Positions 24,841-34,174 are shown, counted from the first letter of the stretch. The stretch is 64,000 nt of DNA from Embleya scabrispora DSM 41855 (GCF_000372745.1 NZ_KB889563.1:17184-81183); one strand, 5' to 3'. Program-made: numbers and translations. Notes: generated from the sequence alone by a model not told the origin.

Positions 24841-25885
24841 GCTGAAGGTCGGCATCATATTCGGCGGGTGTTCCGAAGAGCACCCCATCTCCATCAAGTC
24901 CGCACAAGAGGTCGCCGGTAACCTCGACGCCGAGAAGTACGAACCGTTCTATATCGGCATCACGAAGGACGGCGCCTGGAAGCTCTGTGACGGCCCCGCC
25001 GCGGACTGGGAGAACGGAAACTGCCGTCCGGCCGCGCTGTCGCCGGACAGCACCGTGCACGGACTGCTTGTCCAGGAAGAGGGGCAGGCGCCGGGGCGGT
25101 ACGAGACGATCCCCCTGGACGTCGTACTGCCCGTCCTGCACGGCAGGCGCGGCGAGGACGGTGCGACGCAGGGGCTGCTCGAGCTCTCCGGCATCCCCTA
25201 TGTGGGCTGCGACGTGCAGAGTTCCGCACTGTGCATGGACAAATCCCTTGCCTACACCGTCGCCGCAAGCGCGGGAATCGCCACGCCGAATTTCTGGATC
25301 ATCACGGCAGACCGGAACGTCGATCCCGGCCCGCTCACCTATCCGGTCTTCGTGAAGCCGGCGCGTTCGGGCTCTTCTTTCGGCGTCACCAAGGTGTCCC
25401 GGGCAGAAGAACTGCAGAGCGCGGTGGACATCGCACGGCAGTATGACGCGAAGGTGCTGATCGAAGAGGCCGTCGTCGGCAGCGAGATCGGCTGCGCCAT
25501 CCTGGGGAACGACCTCGATCTGACGGCCGGCGAGGTGGACCGGATCGCCCTCTCCCACGGCTTCTTCCGGATCCATCAGGAGGATGCGCCGGAAACCGGT
25601 TCCGACAACTCGACGGCGATCGTTCCGGCAGACATTCTCGCCGAGTCACGCCTGCTCGTCCAGGAGACCGCCATGGCCGTATACCGCGCCTTGGGTTGCA
25701 GCGGTCTCGCACGGGTGGACCTGTTCCTCAAGGAGGACGGAGCGGTGGTCCTCAACGAGGTGAACACATTCCCCGGCATGACCTCGTACAGCCGCTATCC
25801 CCGCATGATGGCGGCCGCAGGCATACCGCTCGGCGAAGTGCTCGACCGAATCCTGTCCTTGGCCTTGACGAGGAAGAGCCGATGA
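24833..25885 (+). CDS. vanA: VanA, D-Ala-D-Lac ligase
   Basis: 350 residues, ATP-grasp D-alanine:D-X ligase. It joins D-Ala to D-lactate, giving precursors with low vancomycin affinity. Seen: GIIFGGCSEEHPISIKSA (N-terminal), GCDVQSSALCMDKSLAY, ATP-binding Lys in YPVFVKPARSGSSFGV, and the metal/catalytic end NEVNTFPGMT with SRYP. The omega-loop reads FFRIHQ: the His corresponds to His244 of enterococcal VanA and distinguishes D-Lac ligases from D-Ala-D-Ala ligases. GTG start overlaps vanH. Confidence 0.95.
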   Translation: MDKLKVGIIFGGCSEEHPISIKSAQEVAGNLDAEKYEPFYIGITKDGAWKLCDGPAADWENGNCRPAALSPDSTVHGLLVQEEGQAPGRYETIPLDVVLPVLHGRRGEDGATQGLLELSGIPYVGCDVQSSALCMDKSLAYTVAASAGIATPNFWIITADRNVDPGPLTYPVFVKPARSGSSFGVTKVSRAEELQSAVDIARQYDAKVLIEEAVVGSEIGCAILGNDLDLTAGEVDRIALSHGFFRIHQEDAPETGSDNSTAIVPADILAESRLLVQETAMAVYRALGCSGLARVDLFLKEDGAVVLNEVNTFPGMTSYSRYPRMMAAAGIPLGEVLDRILSLALTRKSR

Positions 25886-26499
25886 AGGACGACTTCGTAT
25901 TCGTGGACGAACTTGCGTCCGGAACAGCCGGAATGCGCTGGGACGCCAAGTACGCCACCTGGGACAACTTCACCGGAAAGCCGGTGGACGGATATCTGGC
26001 CAATCGGATCGTCGGCACCAGTGCGCTGTGCGAAGGACTGGAACGAGCGCGCGAGCAGGCCGAATCCCTGGGCTTCGGCCTGCTCCTCTGGGACGGTTAT
26101 CGCCCGCAGCGCGCCGTCGACTGCTTCGTACGCTGGTCAAAGCAGCCGGAGGACGGCCGCACGAAGGCGCGGCACTATCCGAACATCGACCGGGTCGAGA
26201 TGTTCGAGCAGGGATATGTGGCCGCCAAGTCGGGTCACAGCCGGGGCAGCACCGTTGACCTCACACTCTACGATCTGGCTTCCCATGAGATCCTCCCCAT
26301 GGGCGGCGGCCATGACTTGATGGATTCCATCTCGCATCACGGAGCACAAGGGATCACGCAGGCCGAGGCGAGAAACCGCCGGCACCTCCGCACCCTCATG
26401 GAGACCTGCGGTTTCAGCGCATACGACTGCGAGTGGTGGCATTACACGCTGACCGACGAACCGTATCCGGACACGTATTTCGATTTCCCCATCGTATAG
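25882..26499 (+). CDS. vanX: VanX, D-Ala-D-Ala dipeptidase
   Basis: 205 residues, zinc dipeptidase that removes D-Ala-D-Ala made by the housekeeping ligase, leaving D-Ala-D-Lac as the only substrate for MurF. Zinc-site sequences are visible: SGHSRGSTVDLTL (His and Asp ligands) and CEWWHYTL (catalytic Glu and His ligand). The helper region LLLWDGYRPQRAV contains the conserved Arg. ATGA overlap with the vanA stop shows translational coupling. It ends the cluster; no vanJ or vanY is present in the window. Confidence 0.95.
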   Translation: MKDDFVFVDELASGTAGMRWDAKYATWDNFTGKPVDGYLANRIVGTSALCEGLERAREQAESLGFGLLLWDGYRPQRAVDCFVRWSKQPEDGRTKARHYPNIDRVEMFEQGYVAAKSGHSRGSTVDLTLYDLASHEILPMGGGHDLMDSISHHGAQGITQAEARNRRHLRTLMETCGFSAYDCEWWHYTLTDEPYPDTYFDFPIV

Positions 26500-26896
26500 T
26501 CGAGCACGCCGGCGGGGCGGCATACCCGACGCGCTGTCGGAGCCCGGAGGCGGGTGAACTGCGCGAGGCAGTCCGGGGGTTGCTTCGGGTCGCGGTTGAA
26601 CACCGATCCCTCGCCACCCTATTACGTACCGTTACTTGTCACTTCGCCGTAGCTTCGGGAGCGCAGGGCCCATCCAGGTGTTGTCCTGTCTCAATGAAGG
26701 TGTCGGATTCTCACTGCATCTCATAACGAGGTGGCGAGTTCTCGCGTACTTGGCGATTTCGGCAGGTCGTTTACCTCGTGCGGGTGATCCGGTCTCACTT
26801 CGGGCTCGTGTTCTCACAGCGCCCGTCACGGTCGTTCGCGAGTGAGTGTGGCGCGACGCAGCGGGTGGCTGATGCTGTCTGCCCGGAGGCCACCGT
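26500..26896. other. spacer after vanX, less GC-rich
   Basis: About 400 bases with lower GC than the surroundings and no supported gene. Open stretches near 26550-26640 (ELREAVRGLLRVAVEHRSLA) have no start context. It may contain remnant sequence brought with the van cluster. Confidence 0.4.
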
Positions 26897-26943
26897 GCCG
26901 AAGGCCGTCTCCCCGCGCTGAGGGCTGGGGAGACGCCTTCGGC
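26897..26943. terminator. strong hairpin terminator downstream of the van cluster
   Basis: Arms GCCGAAGGCCGTCTCCCC and GGGGAGACGCCTTCGGC pair over 17 bases with one bulge and a ~12-base loop. It lies between the van operon and the convergent gene ending at 27055 and can serve both. Confidence 0.75.
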
Positions 26944-27054
26944 ATGTCTTTCATGCCCCTGCCGGACCTGGTTGCCAAGGCGCCACCAACGGCATCGGCG
27001 ACGCGGCTCCGACACGTTGGTCCGCGCTGCCGCCTTCGCCGTTGGCGGCCCCGG

Positions 27055-27828
27055 CTACAGCGGCGGCCGGGGGACGGTGTGAGTGGCTACGACGGTGCCG
27101 TCGGCGCGGTGGAGTTCGACCTGGATCTCCGGGCCCGCTCCTGTGGGCAGGGGGGCGAGTGCGTAGCGGGGGCCGTTGGGCCGGTCGGGGCGGGCGGCGG
27201 TGGGGGTCTCGGTGCGCGTGCCGTCCGGGGCGACGACCACGATGGCGGTGACGCCGGGGTGCACGGCGGTCATGACGACCGGGCGGCCGCCGTCGGTGAG
27301 TCGGGTGGCGAACCGTTCCCAGCGGGATGGATCGGCGAGCCAGGCGGACTCGTCGATCCGCTCGTCACAGATGTGGATCATGCCGGGCGGTGTGCCCGGC
27401 CGTGGGGTCTGCACCGTGTCGCCGTAATCGATGGTGAATGTCATCCACTGTTCGCCGACTTTGTTTTGCGCTTCGGAGATCAGTTCGACCCCGGGTCGGG
27501 GGTTCGCGTCGCAGATCCCGGGGGGACGGTTCGGCACGAGCCAGTACTGGACCCCGTCGATCTTGCCGTGTTGTATCGCGGTCGCGTCGTCGGGGAGGTG
27601 GTCGACGTACTCGGGACCGCTGTTGACGGCGGCGTAGGTGAAGGCGGCGGTCGCCAGGGCTGCGGTGCCGAGGAGGACGCCGCCGAGGGCGAGGCGGCTC
27701 CTGGGGCGACGGGCGGGGCGGGCGGTGGGCTTCGTCTCGTGGGCGACGAGGTCGCGCAGGACGAACTGGTCGGCTCCGGAACGTGTTTGGCGGCCGGGCC
27801 GGGCCGGTGGCACGTCGAACTCAGGCAT
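27055..27828 (-). CDS. membrane-anchored partner of the ECF sigma factor (putative anti-sigma or CU044_5270-like)
   Basis: 257 residues. A cytoplasmic N-terminus (~45 residues), one transmembrane helix (LALGGVLLGTAALATAAFTYAAV) and an extracytoplasmic domain containing two cysteines (GICDAN, HICDERI). This arrangement, directly after and overlapping by 8 bases an ECF sigma gene, is that of the membrane proteins co-encoded with SigE-like ECF factors in Streptomyces. No zinc HxxxCxxC anti-sigma motif is visible, so direct sigma inhibition is inferred, not shown. Confidence 0.75.
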   Translation of the reverse strand: MPEFDVPPARPGRQTRSGADQFVLRDLVAHETKPTARPARRPRSRLALGGVLLGTAALATAAFTYAAVNSGPEYVDHLPDDATAIQHGKIDGVQYWLVPNRPPGICDANPRPGVELISEAQNKVGEQWMTFTIDYGDTVQTPRPGTPPGMIHICDERIDESAWLADPSRWERFATRLTDGGRPVVMTAVHPGVTAIVVVAPDGTRTETPTAARPDRPNGPRYALAPLPTGAGPEIQVELHRADGTVVATHTVPRPPL

Positions 27829-28447
27829 GCGGGTGCTCCTTGGCGTCGGGGGAGGGGAATCCGAGGTCGGCGTCGGTGATGTGTGCGCGGAGTCGGGCGC
27901 GGGCTCGGGACAGCCGTGAACGCACGGTTCCGATGGGGACGTTCATGGCCACGGCGGCTTCGGCGTAGCTCAGCTCCGCCCAGACGCAGAGCGTGAACGC
28001 CTCCTGCTCGGTGCGGCTGAGGTGGCCGAGGGCTTCGCGTACCAGGCGCATGCGGCCCTCGTCGGCCAGTCGTTGCGCGACGAAGTCGGCGTGATCGGGC
28101 TCGCCCGCGCGTTCGGTGAGGTGGTGCAGGCGGTCCAGCGCGCGCCGGTGCCTGGCGCGGGAGCGGCGGTGTCGGTGGATGACGTTGTTGGCGACGCCGA
28201 GCAGCCAGGGCAGCAACGATCCGGAGTCGGCAACGAGCACGCGCTTGCGCAGTCGCCAGGTTTCGAGGAAGACCATCGACGTCGCGTCCTCGGCCGAGTC
28301 CCACGCGGCGGTTCGTCGGAAGCAGTGGGTCAGGACGGCGTCGGAATGTCGCCGGTACAACTGCGCGTAGGCGTCGCCGTCGCCGTCGCGGACCCGCGCC
28401 CACAACTCGGCGTCCGCGACGCTCGTGCGGAGATCGGTTGTTGTCAT
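27821..28447 (-). CDS. ECF RNA polymerase sigma factor
   Basis: 208 residues. Region 2: AYAQLYRRHSDAVLTHCFRRT with the 2.4 helix (AEDATSMVFLETWR); region 4: ALGHLSRTEQEAFTLCVWAELSYAEAAVAMNVPIGTVRSRLSRARARL. The VPIGTVRSRLSRAR recognition helix is typical of the actinomycete ECF groups paired with one-helix membrane proteins. It is upstream of and overlaps its partner gene. Stimulus unknown. Confidence 0.92.
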   Translation of the reverse strand: MTTTDLRTSVADAELWARVRDGDGDAYAQLYRRHSDAVLTHCFRRTAAWDSAEDATSMVFLETWRLRKRVLVADSGSLLPWLLGVANNVIHRHRRSRARHRRALDRLHHLTERAGEPDHADFVAQRLADEGRMRLVREALGHLSRTEQEAFTLCVWAELSYAEAAVAMNVPIGTVRSRLSRARARLRAHITDADLGFPSPDAKEHPHA

Positions 28448-29089
28448 GCCCCTTCATGCCCGATGTGGCTATGGAGTTCCGTCGTTGATCTCCTTGGGCG
28501 TCGTGGGCGTCGCCTTCAGACCCGAATGGTCGGACGGACTGCTCGGCTGTCGGCTCGCGGAATCGCGGGCCTGATCGGGCCGCCACCCCGCCGAGTTCTC
28601 ACCACTGAGCGACACCACGACCGGACGGACGTCCCGTCCACGTCACCACACCGCCTGGCAGTCATGGCCGGACGGGTTTCGGCACTACACCACCCTCGGT
28701 ACCCGTGATCCGCTCTGCCGTTCCTTCTGCAAAAGCCATGTCGTTTGAGAACAGCGGACCCTGCGTTCTCAAACGACATGGCAACCGCCCGGCTCGCAGG
28801 CGTCTCAATCGCCATCTGCATTGCGACAGGACAGGTGTGGTGGCTGCTGGGTCACTTCACGCTTGCGGGCTGGGACCGGCTCGCGGCCGTGCTGCCCACA
28901 CCACCCCGGCCTATTACCTGAATTGCGTGATGACCCACCAGGGCTCCGGTATGAATTGAGCCTCCGCGCCGCCTGGTCGAGCGCGGCCTCGCCGAGAATG
29001 GCCCGACCACCCGACCACGTCCAGCGTCTCGCGGATCCGCTCGACTTACAGTCCGGCTCGGGCCGGGCGGCGCCGCAGCGTGCATATGG
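28448..29089. other. gene-free interval with a long palindrome
   Basis: 640 bases between the sigma-factor start and the ABC ATPase stop. It contains the 17-base perfect inverted repeat at 28735-28782. After it, a 41-codon open stretch (MATARLAGVSIAICIATGQVW, then WLLGHFTLAGWD) looks like a fragment of a membrane protein that begins inside the right arm of the palindrome. No complete gene. Confidence 0.45.
28735..28782. repeat. perfect 17-base inverted repeat, origin unknown
   Basis: Arms GCCATGTCGTTTGAGAA and TTCTCAAACGACATGGC separated by 14 bases. The arms are notably AT-richer than the host average. Nothing beside it is a recognisable transposase; it could be a fused pair of IS or MITE ends, a phage-type site, or an operator. 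Confidence 0.7.
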
Positions 29090-30745
29090 TCAGGGCTTCT
29101 CGACAACCCTTGTGGTGTGGGTCAGGAGTGTCGCGGTGTCGCCGCGGGCGGTCAGTCGGCCGTCGGTGAGGACGTGCACGGTCTGCGTGTAGTCGGCGGC
29201 CAGGTGGTGGTCGTGGGTGACCAGGGCGAGGGCCGTGCCGCGTTCGGCGCACACGGTGCGCAGGAGGTCCATGACCGCGGTGGCTGTGTCGGGGTCGAGG
29301 GCGCTGGTGATCTCGTCGCACAGCAGGTAGTCGGGGTCGACGGCCAGGGCCCGTGCGATGGCGACGCGTTGGCGCTGGCCTCCGGACAGTTCGGCGGGGT
29401 AGCGGTCGGTGAAGGCGGTCGGTAGGCCGACCAGTTCGAGCAGTTCGACCACGCGTGCGGTGCGCGCGCCGCGGGTGAGTCGGGTGTGCAGGGCCAATGG
29501 GCGGGCGAGGGCGGCCCCGACGGTGCGGCTCGGGTTGAGGGTGGCGAGCGGGTTCTGCGGGATGAGCTGGATGCGGCGCTGCCGGTCGCGTCCGCGGCGG
29601 CGGACCGCGGGGCGCAGGGGCGCGCCGTCCAGGGTGAGCGTGCCGGAGTCGGGCACGGCGAGTCCGGCGAGCACGCGCAGCAGCGTGGTCTTCCCGGAGC
29701 CGGACGGGCCGACGATCGAAACCGTGGCGCCGGCCGGGAGCGTGAGGTCCACGCCGTCCAGTGCCAGGCGGCGACCGCGACCGGTGCCGAAGGTGACGGT
29801 GATCCGGTGGGCGGCGAGTCCGTGGTGCTCGGGCTCCACAGCGGCGACGGGTTCGACGAGCGGGCGCACATCGATGGGGCCGATTCGGGGGGCGGTGCGC
29901 TTGCCGAGTGGCTTCCCGTCCGTCGGTATCCGCGCCGGCTTCGGGTCGGCGGGCGGCTGCACGGGCGTGCCGGGAGTGGCGAGGGCGATGGTGTCGTCGG
30001 CGCATGCCCCGACCAGTTCCGGGTCGTGGCAGGCCATCAGCACGGCGAGTCCGCGGGTGTCCGCGAGGTGACGCAGGAGGTGGGCGATCTCGTCGCGTAG
30101 TGCCGGGTCGAGTCCGGCGGTGGGTTCGTCGAGCAGCAGGAGCCGGGGGTTGCGGGCCAGGGCGCGGGCGAGGGCGACACGGCGCTGCTGGCCTCCGGAC
30201 AGGGCGCCGGGGCGGCGGTCGGGCAGGCCGTCGCCGAGGGGCAGTCGGCATTCGGCGAGGAGGGCTTCGACGCCCTGTCGGGTCCGGTCCCGGGCGGTCT
30301 CGGCGACGATGCGGCGCACGCTCATGCGAGGGTTGAGCGCGGAACCGGGATCCTGGCCGACGTAGGCGAGTTCGGTGCGGCGCAGCCGGTTCAGTGTGGC
30401 GCGGTCCAGTCGCAGCACGTCGTGGCCGAGGACGCGCGCGGTGCCGTCGGTGGTGGCGCCGGGCGGCAGGTGGCCGAGCAGGGCTTTGAGGAGTGTGGTC
30501 TTTCCGGAGCCGGACGCGCCGGTGAGCGCGGTGATGCGCCCTGCGTGCACGGTGGCGTGGGCCGGGTGCAGCAGGTGGGTGCCGCCGGGGAGGCGGACGC
30601 CGAGCCCGGCGATGTCGGCGACCACCGTGTGGGGGACATCGTCGTACGCGTCGCAACCGGCACCGTCGGCGGTGTCCGCGTGCGTGTCGTGGCGTGCGCC
30701 GTCGTCGGGTCCGGGTTCGGTACGGGTGGGGGTGCGCGGGCTCAT
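29090..30745 (-). CDS. ABC transporter ATPase, two fused nucleotide-binding domains (peptide/nickel type)
   Basis: 551 residues with two complete ABC domains in one chain, like fused DppD-DppF. Domain 1: Walker A GASGSGKTTLLKALLG, signature LSGGQQRRVALARAL, Walker B LLLLDEPTAGLDP. Domain 2: GPSGSGKTTLLRVLAG, LSGGQRQRVAIARAL, and YLLCDEITSALDPDT, where Asp-Glu is kept but the usual Pro is Ile. It energises the importer made by the next three genes (minus strand order SBP, permease, permease, ATPase). Its ATG overlaps the permease stop (ATGA). Possibly iron-regulated through the box at 34211. Confidence 0.93.
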   Translation of the reverse strand: MSPRTPTRTEPGPDDGARHDTHADTADGAGCDAYDDVPHTVVADIAGLGVRLPGGTHLLHPAHATVHAGRITALTGASGSGKTTLLKALLGHLPPGATTDGTARVLGHDVLRLDRATLNRLRRTELAYVGQDPGSALNPRMSVRRIVAETARDRTRQGVEALLAECRLPLGDGLPDRRPGALSGGQQRRVALARALARNPRLLLLDEPTAGLDPALRDEIAHLLRHLADTRGLAVLMACHDPELVGACADDTIALATPGTPVQPPADPKPARIPTDGKPLGKRTAPRIGPIDVRPLVEPVAAVEPEHHGLAAHRITVTFGTGRGRRLALDGVDLTLPAGATVSIVGPSGSGKTTLLRVLAGLAVPDSGTLTLDGAPLRPAVRRRGRDRQRRIQLIPQNPLATLNPSRTVGAALARPLALHTRLTRGARTARVVELLELVGLPTAFTDRYPAELSGGQRQRVAIARALAVDPDYLLCDEITSALDPDTATAVMDLLRTVCAERGTALALVTHDHHLAADYTQTVHVLTDGRLTARGDTATLLTHTTRVVEKP

Positions 30746-31608
30746 GCCGAAGTCACCGCCTGGGTGCGGGGGGCCAGTGCCGAGGTGGCGAGGTTGACGG
30801 TGATCGCGAGGAGGGCGACGGCGGCGCTGGGGGCCAGGACGGCCCACGGGTTGAGCAGGATGCCGGGGGCGTTCTCGCGGATCATCAGCGCCCAGTCGGC
30901 TTCGGGTGGTTGCGGGCCGATCTGGAGGAACGCTGCCGTGGAGATGATGTAGACGGCTTCCACGAAGCGCAGTCCGAACAGGGCCGTAACGGTGCCGCGG
31001 AGGTTGGGCAGGAGTTCGCGGACGGTGATGGAGAGGCTGGACTCGCCGCGCATCAGGGCGGCTTCGACGTACCCGGCGGCGGCGAGTGGCGCGGCTGCCG
31101 CGGCGACCACGCGTACGGCGAAGGGGGTGCCCAGGACGACGGCGGCGGTGATTACGGCCCAGCGTCCGCCGTCCGGCCAGGCCAGCGCGACGAGCATGAT
31201 GCCCAGCACGGACGGCAGGAGGATGGCCACGTCGGCGGCCCGTTCGAGGATGCGGCCCGCGCGTGGGCGCAGCACCGCGAGGCAGCCGAGCAGGGCCGCG
31301 GTCGCGGTGACGGCGGCGCCGATGAGGAAGGCGCAGCCGATCAACTCGCCTCCGCCGTGCAGGAGTCGGGACCACACGTCGCGGCCGAGTTGGTCGCCGC
31401 CGAGGAGGGCGCCGTCACCGGCCGCCGCGTACGTGGCGGTCACCGGGGCGTCGATGGTGTGCGGTGCGAGCCAGGGTCCGGCGAGGGCCGCGGCAAGGAA
31501 GAGGGCGGCCGGGACGAGGAGGGGCAGCGCGCGGCGTGCGGCCCGGCGCCGGCCGGGGCGGGTGGGCGCGGCCGCGCCGTTGTCGGTCGAGGTGGCGGTG
31601 GTGGTCAT
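30742..31608 (-). CDS. ABC transporter permease, DppC-like
   Basis: 288 residues, N-terminal tail then about six transmembrane helices. The second-permease hallmark is present: a DQLGRDVWSRLLHGG motif after the first helix, and an EAA-type loop (YVEAALMRGESSLSITVRELLPN) contacting the ATPase. The ends of the gene overlap the ATPase start and the upstream permease stop by ATGA, so the four genes are translated as one coupled operon. Confidence 0.9.
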   Translation of the reverse strand: MTTTATSTDNGAAAPTRPGRRRAARRALPLLVPAALFLAAALAGPWLAPHTIDAPVTATYAAAGDGALLGGDQLGRDVWSRLLHGGGELIGCAFLIGAAVTATAALLGCLAVLRPRAGRILERAADVAILLPSVLGIMLVALAWPDGGRWAVITAAVVLGTPFAVRVVAAAAAPLAAAGYVEAALMRGESSLSITVRELLPNLRGTVTALFGLRFVEAVYIISTAAFLQIGPQPPEADWALMIRENAPGILLNPWAVLAPSAAVALLAITVNLATSALAPRTQAVTSA

Positions 31609-32642
31609 CGGCCGGCTCCCGCGGTCTTGGCGCGCACGAGGTCGGCGGCGAGCAGGACGAGGGTGATCGCGGCGCCCGCGAGGGCGACGGAGCCGGCGAT
31701 CAGGGTGGTGTCGCGGCCGGCGACCGCGCCGGCCAGGACGGTGCCCATGCCGGGGTGGTTGAAGAGGGTCTCGACGACTACGGCGCCGCCGAGGAGCATG
31801 CCGGTCGAGGTGGCGATGCCGGTGGCGATGACGGGGAGCGCGCCGGGGAGCGCGTGGCGCAGCAGGACGCGGGTGGTGGACAGGCCGTCCAGGCGGGCGG
31901 CTTCGACGTGGGGCGCGTCGGCCTGGTCGGTGAGGGCGGCGCGGACGATGCGGGTGTTCCAGCCGGTCTGTGGGATGGCGAGGGCGAGTACCGGCATGAT
32001 CATCATGGTCCATTCGGCGGGTTTGCCGGACGCGTCGGCGACGGTGACCGCGGGCAACCAACCCGTCCACAGGGACAGGACCAGGACCAGGCCGGTCGCC
32101 AGGACGAAGTCGGGGATCGCGAACGCGGTCGTGGCGGTGTGGCCGATCACGCGGTCGGTGCGCCTGCCGGGACGCGCGGCCGCCAGGCAGCCCAGTGCCA
32201 GGGAAGCGGCGACCGTGAGGACGAACGCCGCGCCCGCCAGGGCCAGCGTGTTGGGGAACGGGTCGCGCAGCAGGTCGGCGACCTTCTCGCCGCGCGCGGA
32301 GGTGCCCAGGTCGCCGGTGGGCAGTGCGGTCATCCAGTCGGTGAAGCGCTCCCACAACGGCCGGTCCAGGCCGAGGTGTTCGCGCCGGGCCGCGATCGCG
32401 GCGGCGCTGTCGCCGCGGTCGGCCGTGGCGGTGGCCGCGTCGCCGGGGAGGATCTCGACGGCGGTGAACACGACGGCCAACAGCGCGGCCAGCACCAGGG
32501 TGCGGCGCAGCAGGACGGCGCCGGCGCGCAGCGCGGCTCGCCCGGCCCGGTGCGCCGAGTGGGCGCGCGCCGGGCCGGGCGGGCTCGCGGTGGCCGGGTC
32601 GGTGGACCCGGCCGCCGCCGCGCCCGGGGTCAGCGCAGCCAC
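31605..32642 (-). CDS. ABC transporter permease, DppB-like
   Basis: 345 residues. An N-terminal cytoplasmic region, then the DppB-type layout: first helix VLLRRTLVLAALLAVVFTAV, the periplasmic PGDAATATADRGD loop, LGLDRPLWERFTDWMTALPTGDLGTS, and the EAA loop HVEAARLDGLSTTRVLLRHALPG. GTG start at 32642 overlaps the 3' end of the solute-binding protein gene by 13 bases. Works with the DppC-like partner to form the channel. Confidence 0.9.
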   Translation of the reverse strand: MAALTPGAAAAGSTDPATASPPGPARAHSAHRAGRAALRAGAVLLRRTLVLAALLAVVFTAVEILPGDAATATADRGDSAAAIAARREHLGLDRPLWERFTDWMTALPTGDLGTSARGEKVADLLRDPFPNTLALAGAAFVLTVAASLALGCLAAARPGRRTDRVIGHTATTAFAIPDFVLATGLVLVLSLWTGWLPAVTVADASGKPAEWTMMIMPVLALAIPQTGWNTRIVRAALTDQADAPHVEAARLDGLSTTRVLLRHALPGALPVIATGIATSTGMLLGGAVVVETLFNHPGMGTVLAGAVAGRDTTLIAGSVALAGAAITLVLLAADLVRAKTAGAGR

Positions 32643-34174
32643 GTGCTCTGGAGCTGGACGCGGCCGTATCCGGCCAGGGTGGGCAGGCCCTGGACCTTGG
32701 CGGTGGCGACGTCGATGCCGTCGGCCATGCCCCACAGCAGGTAGCCGGAGCGCTCGTGCTGGATCTTCTGGACCTCGACGAGGGCGGCGGCGCGGCCGGC
32801 CTCGTCGGCGGCGCCGACCGCCCGGCGGTAGGCGTCGTCGAACGCCGGGTCGGCGAACCGGGCCTCGTTCTGGCCGGCGTCGCCGACCATGAGCTTGGAG
32901 CCGAGGAAGAGCACCGAGTCGTTGGTGCCCCAGTACGTCGTGTAGAGGGTTCCCTTCTGCCAGGTTTCGTCCCAGAACTTGCCGGACTCCTGTTTGACCA
33001 CGTTGATCCTGATGCCGGCTTCGCGGGCGTGGTTGGCGAACAGCGTGGCGGACTCGGCGAGTCCGGCGATGTCCTCGGTGGTGATCAGGTCGTACGTCTT
33101 GCCGAGGTCGAAGTTCGCCTCGGTGAGAAGTTGCCCGGCGCGGGCCAGGTTGCGAACGCGCTGGGGGATGTCGCGGGCGTAGCGCGGGTCGCCGGTGCCC
33201 ATGATGTCGTTGGCGACGGTGCCGTAGCCGGACAGGACCTGCTTGACCATGGCGTCGCGGTCGACGACCAGCCGCAGCGCCTCGCGCACGCGTGGGTCGG
33301 CGAACGGGCCGTCCTTGGCGCGCATGACGATCGGCATCGCCATGTCGTCGGCGCGGCGCACGACCCGCAGGTCCTTGCGGGTCTCGGCGGTGCGCGCGGC
33401 CACCGGGCCGACGTTGGAGGCGAGGTCGATCTGGCCGGCGAGGATCGCGTTGGACATGGCCTGCGCGGTCTCGAACATGGTGATCTCGACGGCGTCGAGG
33501 AGGACTTCGCCGCCGTACCACTTCTCGTTGCGGACCAGCCGGGCGTTGCCGTTGCGGTACCAGTCGAGTTTGAACGGGCCGGTGCCCGGCGCCTTGTCCA
33601 GCGCGTTGTCGGGGGTGTCCTTCTTGAGGACGAAGCTGCTCAGCCGGGTCAGCAGCGGCAGTTCGGCGTTGGGGTAGTCGGACACCAGGACCACCGTGCC
33701 GTCACCGTCGGCGGTGATGTTGTCCGCCTGGACGCCGGGCAGGCGCGAGGCACCCGACTTGGTGTTGCGCAGGCGGCGCAGCGACCAGACGACGTCGGCC
33801 GCGGTGACCGGGCCGCCGTCGTGGAAGAGCGCGCCGGGGGCGATCTTGAAGCGCCAGGTCCTCAGGTCGGGGCCGGCCTCCCACGACGCGGCCAGGCGCG
33901 GCGCGGTGTTGGGCTTGCCGGCGGGCACCGTCAGCGTGTCGAACACGAGCGACAGGACCAGGTAGTCGCTCTCGTTGCTCTGCGTGCCGTGCGGATCGCG
34001 GGTGATCGCCCCGGCCCGGCCCAGCGCGCCGACGCGGAGCGTGCCGCCCCTCTTCGGTGAACCGCCCGTGCTCTGCGGTGCCGGGGCGCCACCGCCCCGG
34101 GACGAGCATCCGACCAGGGTCGCCGCCCCCAGTCCCCCACCGGCTATCAGCAGTTGGCGCCTGTTCACGTACAC
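32630..34174 (-). CDS. extracellular solute-binding lipoprotein, family 5 (peptide/nickel/metallophore)
   Basis: 514 residues. Twin-arginine-like signal with lipobox (NRRQLLIAGGGLGAATLVGC), then a SBP_bac_5 fold: RGGTLRVGALG, YLVLSLVFDTLTV, WRFKIAPGALFHDGGPVTAADVVWSL, GTGPFKLDWYR, VREALRLVVDRDAMVKQVL. Family 5 proteins bind peptides, nickel chelates or opine metallophores. The gene is divergent from a MATE exporter, with a near-consensus DtxR/IdeR iron box in between (34211-34229), so a metal-chelate ligand is more likely than nutrient peptides. First gene of the importer operon. Confidence 0.92.
   Translation of the reverse strand: MYVNRRQLLIAGGGLGAATLVGCSSRGGGAPAPQSTGGSPKRGGTLRVGALGRAGAITRDPHGTQSNESDYLVLSLVFDTLTVPAGKPNTAPRLAASWEAGPDLRTWRFKIAPGALFHDGGPVTAADVVWSLRRLRNTKSGASRLPGVQADNITADGDGTVVLVSDYPNAELPLLTRLSSFVLKKDTPDNALDKAPGTGPFKLDWYRNGNARLVRNEKWYGGEVLLDAVEITMFETAQAMSNAILAGQIDLASNVGPVAARTAETRKDLRVVRRADDMAMPIVMRAKDGPFADPRVREALRLVVDRDAMVKQVLSGYGTVANDIMGTGDPRYARDIPQRVRNLARAGQLLTEANFDLGKTYDLITTEDIAGLAESATLFANHAREAGIRINVVKQESGKFWDETWQKGTLYTTYWGTNDSVLFLGSKLMVGDAGQNEARFADPAFDDAYRRAVGAADEAGRAAALVEVQKIQHERSGYLLWGMADGIDVATAKVQGLPTLAGYGRVQLQSTWLR

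Noticed and set aside
26530..26720. Possible coding stretch ELREAVRGLLRVAVEHRSLA after vanX
   Set aside because: No start signal and no family resemblance; likely non-coding spacer.
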